In this document: positions 1 to 5,460 of the stretch, one piece after another
How positions within the stretch are numbered: the first letter of the stretch is position 1
How the letters are laid out: every line of letters starts with the position of its first letter
Source: Armatimonadota bacterium
GTDB lineage: Bacteria > Armatimonadota > Zipacnadia > Zipacnadales > UBA11051
Assembly: GCA_003542955.1 (NCBI GenBank)
Contig: DPJP01000262.1
Span: forward strand, 20,702 to 26,161
DNA: 5,460 nucleotides
Reading direction: 5' to 3'
The notes under the pieces: generated by a model
The model's input: the letters and a program-made list of their open reading frames with translations, nothing else
What the model was told of the DNA's origin: nothing
Database searches by the model: none
Position numbers and translations under genes: made by a program

Positions 1-87
1 CCAGGACCGAACGCTCTCGGTGGAGGTCGCTCCGGCCGCGACCGCTGCAGTCAAGACCAGCAGGACGGCCAATCGTAGCGCTTGCAC
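1..87 (-). CDS. N-terminus of a secreted protein, cut by the window edge
   Basis: Only 29 codons are inside the window and no stop is reached. The reading frame begins at a GTG (87-85) and translates as M-Q-A-L-R followed by a hydrophobic run (LAVLLVLTAAVAA), then GATSTESVRSW. This is a textbook Sec signal peptide: one positive charge, about 13 apolar residues and a small-residue A-G-A site before T-S, so the mature protein probably begins near residue 21. The GTG start is chosen because a strong Shine-Dalgarno sequence sits six nucleotides upstream and the signal peptide begins exactly there. The gene follows the DUF6785-type membrane protein by 47 nt in the same direction and may share its transcript. 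The mature part is outside the window, so function is unknown; it should be a periplasmic, surface or secreted protein. The start and export signal are fairly sure. Confidence 0.72.
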   Translation of the reverse strand, partial: MQALRLAVLLVLTAAVAAGATSTESVRSW

Positions 88-90
88 GTG

Positions 91-103
91 TCACCTCTCC
101 CCC
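91..103 (-). promoter_or_regulatory. Ribosome binding site of the truncated secreted-protein gene
   Basis: Read on the minus strand the site is GGGGGAGAGGTGA, followed by CAC and the GTG start. The AGGTGA part is complementary to the 3' end of 16S rRNA, and AGG lies six nucleotides before the start codon. It is the best-placed ribosome binding site in the window, and it decides the GTG start of a gene too truncated to be called by length. Confidence 0.7.
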
Positions 104-134
104 AGGTTCGCTTGTTGGTGTCGCCCTCGAGGCG

Positions 135-2291
135 TTACAGGAACCAGACAATGTAGCGGCGCACCCACTCACCGGCGGTCAGGCCCAGGAGGCTCCACAC
201 GCCGACCGAGAAGAAGTGGCCGAGGGTGAAGGCCAGGAAAGCGGGCGCGACCCGGCGGTAGAGGCCCGCTCCGCCGATGTAGACCGTCACCGTCTTTGCG
301 GTCCAGAGCACGAGTGCCGGGAACCACATGTACGGCGCCTCGTGGGTGTAGGCGATCGCGTAACCACCCGGGTGGAAGGGGCAGCGCATCCACACATGAC
401 GCACAAGGACCATCGCCAGGGCCAGCACCGCTCCTATGCCCGTGTAGACCAGCTTCTCGACGCTGCGTGGCTCCGGAGCGTCGATCCACTGCGACACCGC
501 TCGGTACTGGCTGAGCACCTCGCTGGTCATCTGTCCGCCGCTGACGCCGTCAGGGCTCGATAGTACTAAACCGCCGAACTCGTAGAAGGCAGAGAGGTTC
601 ACCAGGAAGGCGAGCATGAGCCCGAACACCAGAGCGATGAGGACAATTGTCGAGATCGTGCGCCGGTTCCCGCCGAGGCGGAATGCCGCCACGTGCGCCT
701 CGTGCCCCGTCATGGTGATCGCCTGGTTCACGCTCCGCTGCAGCCAGGAGAAGACAGTCAGCAGCGTGAACGACTTCATGTTGTCGGCCGAGACAAAGGC
801 CCTGCTGCCGAGCGCGTAGATCATCGTCGGACGCTGCCGGTAGAGCGGGTAGCCCCACACGATGGGGAAGCCCATCTCTGCGCGATTGCGGGAGTAGACG
901 ATGAGCACCAGCAGCATGAGGCCGAAGTAGAAGGCGGAGTGCCACCAGATGACGCCGAAGGCAATCGGCATGCCGATGACGATGGCAATGCCGACGATGG
1001 TGCCGATCAGTGCGAGCTGTGGGGGTATCGGCTCTGCCGCGGCTTCGGGGTCTATCTCGCCGCGTAGGACGCTTCCGGCAAGCTGCGCGAGTCGCGCACG
1101 GGCCTGGTAGAGGAAGTACCCGCCGAGGAGAATGAACGCACCCATCGCCTGCTGGGTGATGAACGGAAAGCCGCCCGGCGAGTAGCCGACCATTTTGGCC
1201 ATCGGCCTGACGAGCCAGCCGGCCAGGGTGAAGAACCAGATCGAGAAGAGCACATCGGACGGCACCAGGTAGCCGATGCCGAGTATCTCCGGCTTGTAGA
1301 AGATCGACAGCCCGCGCATCGTGTCCCAGGGCGACTCGGTGAAGAGGTTCCCCAGCGGGTAGGAGATGCCGAGGGCCGGAAGGGACGGGTTGAACACCTT
1401 GAGCGCGTTCATCGTGTTGTAGAGCACTGCCAGGGAGAAGCCAACCCATACGAGTGGGTCACGGTGGAAGCTCAAGCCCGAGAGCAAACTGCCCTCCGGC
1501 CGAAGCATCTCGACCGCCAGACTGGAGACGGGAAAGCTGAGGCGCTCGTCCTCCTCCCAGGTTCGCCTGAAGAGCGCGATGAGGCAGAACGCGGAGATGA
1601 AGTAAGCGCTCAAGTAGCCGGTCCACAGGAGAAACGGGATCAGCCAGTGTTCCCAGGGCACGAGTGTCGGGCCGAGCACGAAGTGGGCAACGGAGGCCAA
1701 CAGGGGGCCGACCACGGGCAGGTGCTCGAAGCCGTAGACGGGGAAGCCGTTGCCGCCACCCTCCCAGAAAACGCGGGCGACCTCGGGGTCAGTCGGCGCC
1801 CAGGCAGGCGGCAGGTGGCCGGCCATCTCTTCGAGGTGGTCCTGCGGTGTGCCGAAGTACTGCGGCACCATCAGGCAGGGCATGACCTGGCGAAAGAGGC
1901 CGACGCCCGGCATTGCTCCGGTGATGGCGAGGAAGACGAATACGACGAGTATCTCACCGGGGGTCAGAACCAGACGCCGGCAGAGCCGCGACAGGCCAGA
2001 TGTGCGTCCGCCGGCCTCGAGACGCTCTGCCAGCTTCGCCAGCAGGCCGGCCATGCCCGGAAGCGCGAAGAGCGCCAGGATAGACGCGATGGGCGGTGTG
2101 CTCTCGGATATCTGGCTGGTGAGGCTGACCAGCTCCGCCTGCTTGGTCCACGCGCCAACGACGAGTGACAGCACAATGGCGACGGCCAGTGCGCGGGCGG
2201 TCGCCCAGCGGGGATGGGTGTGCGCCGGGTCTGTCGCTTGCGCGACGGCCACCTCGCCGGCATCACTCTGAGTTGAGGATGCTGCAGACAT
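135..2291 (-). CDS. DUF6785/DUF6784-type polytopic membrane protein, possible transporter
   Basis: This 718-residue inner-membrane protein has about 12-13 hydrophobic segments (roughly residues 31-48, 68-88, 112-130, 192-240 as two, 280-298, 342-362, 378-396, 425-447, 451-466, 547-568, 613-631, 655-673, 680-706). I recognise it as the DUF6785 family with a C-terminal DUF6784 part. Characteristic stretches are LTPGEILVVF (109-118), the LSFPVSSLAVEML region (251-263), GYSPGGFPFITQQAMGAF (369-386) and a C-terminal block with HPGGYAIAYTH (640-650), W-TAK (663-666) and YIGGAGLYRRVAP (671-683). No biochemical role is established for the family that I know of; its layout resembles oligopeptide-transporter-like carriers, so transport is inference. 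The first 30 residues are hydrophilic and probably cytoplasmic. The ATG at 2291 is preceded by GAGGGTG, nine nucleotides after its last GG, and an in-frame TGA at 2306-2304 rules out a longer start. The gene ends in TAA. Neighbours suggest a glycan-related substrate, but nothing visible proves one. Confidence 0.88.
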   Translation of the reverse strand: MSAASSTQSDAGEVAVAQATDPAHTHPRWATARALAVAIVLSLVVGAWTKQAELVSLTSQISESTPPIASILALFALPGMAGLLAKLAERLEAGGRTSGLSRLCRRLVLTPGEILVVFVFLAITGAMPGVGLFRQVMPCLMVPQYFGTPQDHLEEMAGHLPPAWAPTDPEVARVFWEGGGNGFPVYGFEHLPVVGPLLASVAHFVLGPTLVPWEHWLIPFLLWTGYLSAYFISAFCLIALFRRTWEEDERLSFPVSSLAVEMLRPEGSLLSGLSFHRDPLVWVGFSLAVLYNTMNALKVFNPSLPALGISYPLGNLFTESPWDTMRGLSIFYKPEILGIGYLVPSDVLFSIWFFTLAGWLVRPMAKMVGYSPGGFPFITQQAMGAFILLGGYFLYQARARLAQLAGSVLRGEIDPEAAAEPIPPQLALIGTIVGIAIVIGMPIAFGVIWWHSAFYFGLMLLVLIVYSRNRAEMGFPIVWGYPLYRQRPTMIYALGSRAFVSADNMKSFTLLTVFSWLQRSVNQAITMTGHEAHVAAFRLGGNRRTISTIVLIALVFGLMLAFLVNLSAFYEFGGLVLSSPDGVSGGQMTSEVLSQYRAVSQWIDAPEPRSVEKLVYTGIGAVLALAMVLVRHVWMRCPFHPGGYAIAYTHEAPYMWFPALVLWTAKTVTVYIGGAGLYRRVAPAFLAFTLGHFFSVGVWSLLGLTAGEWVRRYIVWFL

Positions 2292-2303
2292 GCGTCGACA
2301 CCC

Positions 2304-2390
2304 TCATCGCGTGCTGGTTGTCTGTCGGAATGGCGGCGGAACGGCAGGCTGTATGGTGCCGAGAGCGCCGCACCACAGTTTCGATGCCAC
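2304..2390 (-). CDS. Possible 28-codon leader ORF before the membrane-protein gene
   Basis: A GTG at 2390-2388 opens a 28-codon frame that begins MASKLWCGALG and ends in TGA at 2306-2304. A perfect AGGAGG (2406-2401) stands ten nucleotides upstream, a little far but usable. The stop lies 12 nt before the ATG of the DUF6785-type gene and in the same frame, so a ribosome finishing here could restart at that gene, whose own site (GAGGGTG) is weaker. The peptide has no recognisable motif, no signal peptide and several prolines (PAVPPPF). In high-GC DNA an open frame of this size is common by chance, so the strong ribosome binding site is the only real support. Alternatively the AGGAGG is fortuitous. 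Confidence 0.2.
   Translation of the reverse strand: MASKLWCGALGTIQPAVPPPFRQTTSTR
2352..2377 (-). other. Intergenic RNA hairpin upstream of the membrane-protein gene
   Basis: In the minus-strand transcript TGTGGTGC (2377-2370) pairs with GCACCATA (2359-2352), giving an 8-bp stem with one G-U pair and a 10-nt loop. No run of U follows, so it is not a standard intrinsic terminator. It lies inside the possible leader ORF, 61 nt before the start of the membrane-protein gene. It could be an mRNA processing or stability element, part of translational coupling, or chance. Confidence 0.3.
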
Positions 2391-2428
2391 CGCGCGCAAT
2401 CCTCCTGAGCGAGGGCGCGCGAGGGAAG

Positions 2429-4126
2429 CTACGGGGCGTCGTTCGGTGGCACGTGTCGCACGCGGTAGAGCGTATCCGCGCGTACCGCCAGATACTCGAG
2501 TGTGCCATCGGGCCGGAACACCGGCGACATCGAGCATACGGCAGGGCCGGGAATGGCATCATACCGGGGACCGGCCTCGCCGTCGAAGACCATCCAGCTC
2601 TGCCCGTCGGCGAACGCAGCATAGGCCACGTGGCTGCTGTCAGGGCTGAAGACGGGGTCCGAGACCATCTGGCAGGCGGGTCCGACCTCATCGTCGACCA
2701 CGATGCGGGCGCGGTACTGGTCCTGCCGGAGCTTGCCGCGGTGAGCCCCATAGGCGATGTGGAGGCCGTCGGGGCTGAATACGGGCGTGATTCGCGCCCC
2801 GTCCCACGTCTGGCTGGCCCGTCCGTCAGTGACCACCACCCACGCAGGGCCCTCCAGAGCGGCCCAGTAGGCGAGGCGTTGGGCGTCGGGGCTGAAGCGG
2901 CCGCCCGTGACGTGGGCATACGGCGGTCCTTCGACGCCGTCCACCACCGTGAACCACTGCCCGGCCCTGCTGGCGCTGTAGGCGACTCTCGTGCCGTCGG
3001 TGCTGAACCGGATCGTGCTCATGTTGAGGAACACGCTTGATCGCCAATCGACGGGCGGTGCCAAGAACGGCTGCACATCGTCGTACTTCGCCACGGCTTG
3101 GCCGTCGCGCACGATGATTGCCGTGCCCGCTTGCCTGGCGTCATACCATAGCTCACCCGAGCCGGGGCGGAACACCGGCCGGCCCACGCGCTCGTACTCG
3201 GCCTGCACCTGCCCGTCGATGATGACTCTCTTGCGGGCGCCAGCATAGGTGACGTAGGCAAGGTGCTTGCTGTCGTGACTCCACGTTATCGTGTGGCAGT
3301 CTACTTCCCCGAAGTGTTGGTGGAACTCGCCGTCCACGCACACTGTGTGGCCGGTGGCACCGGGGACAACGTAGGCGAAGCGTGACCCATCGGGGCTGAG
3401 AATGGCGCACCGGACCGTGCGCGGCTCTGTGTGCCACCGGCCGTCGATGAAGAGGTGCGTAGTCCCAGTGGCATCGCTGGCGGTGTATACCAGATGCTCG
3501 CCGCTGCCGCCGAAGGCGGGTCCTATCACCTCCGCGAACCCCTCGCCTTCACGGCCATCGACGACAGCCATCCAGTTCTCACCGCGTCTGGCTGCGTAGG
3601 CATAGCGTTCGCCGCTGCTGCTGAATACCGATGCCGGATAGAGGCGGATCTCGTCATACGGGGGGCCTATCTCACCGTCGATCACCGCGAACCAGCTAGT
3701 CCCACGTCTGCCGGTGTAGGCGGCCCGCTCCCCATCCGTGCTGAATGCGGCGCATTCCCGATGCCCGACGTCGCCGAGGAGGACCAACAGGCCGCCAATC
3801 TCGTCAAAGTCAGGGCCGGCGGCGCCATCGATGGCAAGGGCGCGGCGTCCGTCAATCTCGAGCACATACGCGAAGTGCCTTCCATCAAGGCTCGTGGCGT
3901 ACCGAGGCTGCATGTCCTGCCAATCAGGGGGCAACTGGGCGAGGCGCGTCTCTTCGATGCGCACCCGCACCTCGGGCGCCCTCGGTTGCCCCAGTCGGCG
4001 GGTGTCGACCTGGGCGAGGTGGGTGTGCGCAGGGCCTGCCGGTGCCATGTCGGCCCCCCACGGGGCCAGAGCGAACGTGCAGACGGCAGGCAGGACCACC
4101 CAGCCTCGCGGCCATCGGCGGACCAT
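2429..4126 (-). CDS. Exported beta-propeller protein with about 12 PD40/WD40-like repeats
   Basis: This 565-residue protein is built almost wholly of divergent repeats of 37-55 residues. Each unit begins with an F-S-x-D-G-x-R-x-A-Y motif (near residues 78, 127, 168, 205, 242, 280, 318, 373, 410, 449, 492, 536) and most continue into a strand ending V-D-G, often followed by xxGPxYD (DG at 100, 150, 190, 228, 265, 304, 341, 396, 434 and 515; DD at 478). This is the PD40/TolB-like class of beta-propeller; twelve units would suit two six-bladed propellers, which is inference. The N-terminus has two arginines and an apolar stretch (residues 9-21), so a Sec signal peptide cut near residue 25 or 30 is likely. 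C16 does not sit in a proper lipobox. There is no catalytic motif; a binding or scaffold role outside the cytoplasm is the natural guess. The ATG at 4126 has GGTGAT five nucleotides upstream. The gene ends in TAG and follows the hydrolase gene by 115 nt. Confidence 0.85.
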   Translation of the reverse strand: MVRRWPRGWVVLPAVCTFALAPWGADMAPAGPAHTHLAQVDTRRLGQPRAPEVRVRIEETRLAQLPPDWQDMQPRYATSLDGRHFAYVLEIDGRRALAIDGAAGPDFDEIGGLLVLLGDVGHRECAAFSTDGERAAYTGRRGTSWFAVIDGEIGPPYDEIRLYPASVFSSSGERYAYAARRGENWMAVVDGREGEGFAEVIGPAFGGSGEHLVYTASDATGTTHLFIDGRWHTEPRTVRCAILSPDGSRFAYVVPGATGHTVCVDGEFHQHFGEVDCHTITWSHDSKHLAYVTYAGARKRVIIDGQVQAEYERVGRPVFRPGSGELWYDARQAGTAIIVRDGQAVAKYDDVQPFLAPPVDWRSSVFLNMSTIRFSTDGTRVAYSASRAGQWFTVVDGVEGPPYAHVTGGRFSPDAQRLAYWAALEGPAWVVVTDGRASQTWDGARITPVFSPDGLHIAYGAHRGKLRQDQYRARIVVDDEVGPACQMVSDPVFSPDSSHVAYAAFADGQSWMVFDGEAGPRYDAIPGPAVCSMSPVFRPDGTLEYLAVRADTLYRVRHVPPNDAP

Positions 4127-4131
4127 CGCTA

Positions 4132-4159
4132 ATCACCGCATCTCTCTTTCGGAGGTGAC
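4132..4159 (-). promoter_or_regulatory. Leader hairpin that can mask the propeller gene's ribosome binding site
   Basis: In the minus-strand transcript GTCACC (4159-4154) can pair with GGTGAT (4137-4132), six base pairs with one G-U and a 16-nt loop. The second arm is the only good Shine-Dalgarno sequence before the ATG at 4126. The first arm belongs to TCACCTCC (4158-4151), which is identical to the 3' anti-Shine-Dalgarno stretch of bacterial 16S rRNA. Folding would therefore hide the ribosome binding site. The pairing is visible; a regulatory effect is inferred. The stem is short and the loop long, so stability would be modest. Confidence 0.35.
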
Positions 4160-4192
4160 GCAAGCTAGAAGACACGGGGCGTGCCTTGAATC

Positions 4193-4219
4193 CCCCGCGC
4201 TTCTCCGCCGCGCGACGGG
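4193..4219. repeat. GC-rich inverted repeat after the hydrolase gene
   Basis: CGCGC and GCGCG arms (4214-4210 and 4200-4196 on the minus strand) enclose a 9-nt loop. A G-U pair, one mismatch and three more C-G pairs extend the stem outward. It starts 23 nt after the hydrolase stop codon. No U tract follows on either strand, so it is a poor intrinsic terminator; it may slow transcript decay or be a product of high GC content. Confidence 0.3.
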
Positions 4220-4241
4220 AAGTACCTATGGCGTGGCGAGC

Positions 4242-5460
4242 CTACGCCCGCTCGATGCGGATGATGACGTGATCTCTGACGAACGACAGGGAGAACACCG
4301 TCCAGCCCTCGACTGTGCTATGGGCGATCCTGTCACCGCTGAGGCACTCCCGCACTCCGGCGACCTTCCAGCCGGGCTTCACCCGCACCCCGACGGGGCC
4401 GGGGCGGTGGAAGCTGTCCAGGTACATGCTGTCGGTCTCCTTCTGCACGTGCATGAGGTGCAGAAGCCAGCCTTCATCATCCTGCATGAGCGCATGCTTG
4501 ATGGAGACCGGTCCCTCGATTGCCACCTTCGTCGATACACCCAGGACGCCGCCGACGAGGGTCTTGAAGACCTCCTTGAGGAAGGGACTGCACTTGGATG
4601 CGAAAGCCTTGAAGAAGGGTACCGGCAAGTAGATGACTTCGCCCTCGCCGAACGAGTTCATGACGATGCCGGGGTAGTCAGTGGTGTACGCGGGCGGAGC
4701 GTGGTCGTGATAGACGAAGCGGCCTGACTCGAAGTCGCTCTCGATGACCGGGTCGGTGATGTAGCCCAGCGCGCGCGCGCCGTCCTGCAGAGTGCAGTAG
4801 AGCACGTGGTTTCTGGGGTTGAGCGCGCCCGACGCCATGTCCTTGATCAGCAGCGGCATCTCGGGCACCTGCGGCCCGAACAGAGTGTCGAGCCGATCCA
4901 GGTACGAGACGCTGTAGGGCGAATCGGCTACGAAGTCAACACCGAAGAGATCGTTGAGGGTGAAGTTCGGCTCACGCCCGCCGCGCGAGTTGAAGAGCGA
5001 CGTCTGGTATGAGGCCAGCAGCCTGCCGCCTCCGCGCACGTACTCACGCAGGCCGTTGGCGAGGTGCCCGCTCACGTGTGGCATGTATGGCACAATGAGC
5101 AGCTCGTACTGCTTCAGGCTCTCGTGGTCGGTGTCCTCCTGCAGAATCTCCCACGGGATGTGGCACTCCATCAGCAACTGCGCGAGAGCGTGCTCATTGG
5201 CGAATTGTTCGGAGCCCACGTGGCTGTATTCGTCCGTCTGGGCCAGCGCCCTCAGCATGCGGTTATTCTCGGCCGAGTGGAGCACGCCCACGACCGGCAC
5301 CGGCCGCCGCTCGGCGCAGAAGCGCTCACGGTCGGCCACCCACTCGAAGACGTCGGTGATGGTGTCCCAGACCACATCAGGAACCTTGCCGGCGTAGTCT
5401 CCGGAGGGGTAGGGCACATGGTTGATGTTCAGCGAGCCCCCGTGGGCAAGCGCGATGGAT
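4242..5460 (-). CDS. C-terminal 405 residues of a glycoside-hydrolase-like protein with trimerisation-type domain
   Basis: The frame is open to the right edge and its start lies outside. A GTG at 5417 is internal, because the residues before it (SIALAHGGSLNINH) already look like the end of a TIM-barrel domain in these enzymes. Counting from the edge, residues 1-20 close the barrel. After a helix (TDVFEWVADRERF) come an amidotransferase/flavodoxin-like domain starting at PVVGVLHS (55-62), the strand-turn-helix ELLIVPYMPHVSG with EYVRGGGRLL (about 119-149), NDLFGV (169-174) and GEGEVIYLPVPFF (271-283). This matches the beta-galactosidase trimerisation type (GH42 middle-domain-like). A C-terminal beta-sandwich follows (WLLHLMHV at 331-338 to VIIRIERA at the end). 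Catalytic acids would be in the missing barrel, so activity and substrate cannot be judged; a related fucosidase-like or non-catalytic member is possible. No export signal can be assessed. It is the first gene of the visible cluster and ends in TAG. Confidence 0.8.
   Translation of the reverse strand, partial: SIALAHGGSLNINHVPYPSGDYAGKVPDVVWDTITDVFEWVADRERFCAERRPVPVVGVLHSAENNRMLRALAQTDEYSHVGSEQFANEHALAQLLMECHIPWEILQEDTDHESLKQYELLIVPYMPHVSGHLANGLREYVRGGGRLLASYQTSLFNSRGGREPNFTLNDLFGVDFVADSPYSVSYLDRLDTLFGPQVPEMPLLIKDMASGALNPRNHVLYCTLQDGARALGYITDPVIESDFESGRFVYHDHAPPAYTTDYPGIVMNSFGEGEVIYLPVPFFKAFASKCSPFLKEVFKTLVGGVLGVSTKVAIEGPVSIKHALMQDDEGWLLHLMHVQKETDSMYLDSFHRPGPVGVRVKPGWKVAGVRECLSGDRIAHSTVEGWTVFSLSFVRDHVIIRIERA

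Noticed and set aside
122..134. Short CGCCT/GGGCG hairpin directly after the membrane-protein stop codon
   Set aside because: The stem is only five pairs with a 3-nt loop, no U tract follows, and the next gene begins 47 nt after the stop, so a terminator is not supported.
550..1449. A 299-codon minus-strand frame inside the membrane-protein gene
   Set aside because: It is an out-of-frame shadow with a His/Arg/Pro-rich translation, while the overlapping frame has clear membrane segments and family motifs.
2165..3040. A 291-codon plus-strand open frame across the membrane-protein N-terminus and propeller C-terminus
   Set aside because: It is antisense to both genes, its translation is unlike any family I know, and no suitable ribosome binding site precedes it.
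2206..4040. Shared PAHTH residues and similar DNA in the N-terminal parts of the membrane protein and the propeller
   Set aside because: The match is only five residues (about ten bases of DNA) with no similarity around it, so chance is the simplest explanation.
4151..4158. GGAGGTGA on the plus strand, which looks like a perfect Shine-Dalgarno site
   Set aside because: No start codon follows within about 13 nt on the plus strand. On the transcribed minus strand it reads as the anti-SD copy discussed in the findings.
4127..4241. Possible promoter (TTCAAG and TCTAGC-like boxes) before the propeller gene
   Set aside because: Neither box matches sigma-70 consensus well and the spacing is not convincing; other sigma factors cannot be judged from one sequence.
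3738..4727. A 329-codon plus-strand open frame covering the propeller N-terminus, the gap and the hydrolase C-terminus
   Set aside because: It is antisense to two well-supported genes, has a low-complexity Arg/Ser/Ala-rich translation with no domain, and long antisense frames are expected in GC-rich DNA.
4769..4782. Alternating GC run within the hydrolase gene
   Set aside because: It is short, lies inside well-supported coding sequence, and encodes ordinary Arg/Ala codons in a GC-rich gene.

Overview
The window is GC-rich and carries four genes, all on the minus strand, with no RNA gene, mobile element, CRISPR array or recognisable operator. Transcription runs from high to low coordinates: a glycoside-hydrolase-like protein whose N-terminal part lies beyond the right edge (4242-5460), a secreted beta-propeller protein made of PD40/WD40-like repeats (2429-4126), a polytopic membrane protein of the DUF6785/DUF6784 type (135-2291), and the first 29 codons of a secreted protein that runs off the left edge (1-87). 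The gaps are 115, 137 and 47 nt. No convincing promoter or intrinsic terminator lies between the genes, so a single transcription unit is plausible but unproven.

The likely source is an uncultivated high-GC bacterium of the Armatimonadota, Planctomycetota or a similar group. This is inferred from the gene families: DUF6785/DUF6784 membrane proteins, PD40 propellers with a 'VDGxxGPxYD' motif after each blade, and amidotransferase-like, trimerisation-domain glycoside hydrolases occur together in such genomes. No marker gene in the window settles the phylum.

How the genes could work together is inference. The hydrolase-like protein would act on a glycoside, the membrane protein could carry a substrate or product across the inner membrane, and the propeller and the truncated protein would be exported and could bind or process material outside the cytoplasm. 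No substrate can be read from this DNA.

The parts not explained by ordinary coding are in the two longer gaps. Before the propeller gene, the transcript carries a perfect 8-nt copy of the 16S rRNA anti-Shine-Dalgarno sequence, and part of it can fold onto the gene's own ribosome binding site. Before the membrane-protein gene there is a strong AGGAGG site, a 28-codon reading frame that ends 12 nt before the gene in the same frame, and an 8-bp hairpin inside that frame. Both are modest leads. I do not see a clearly new defence, mobile or RNA system here.
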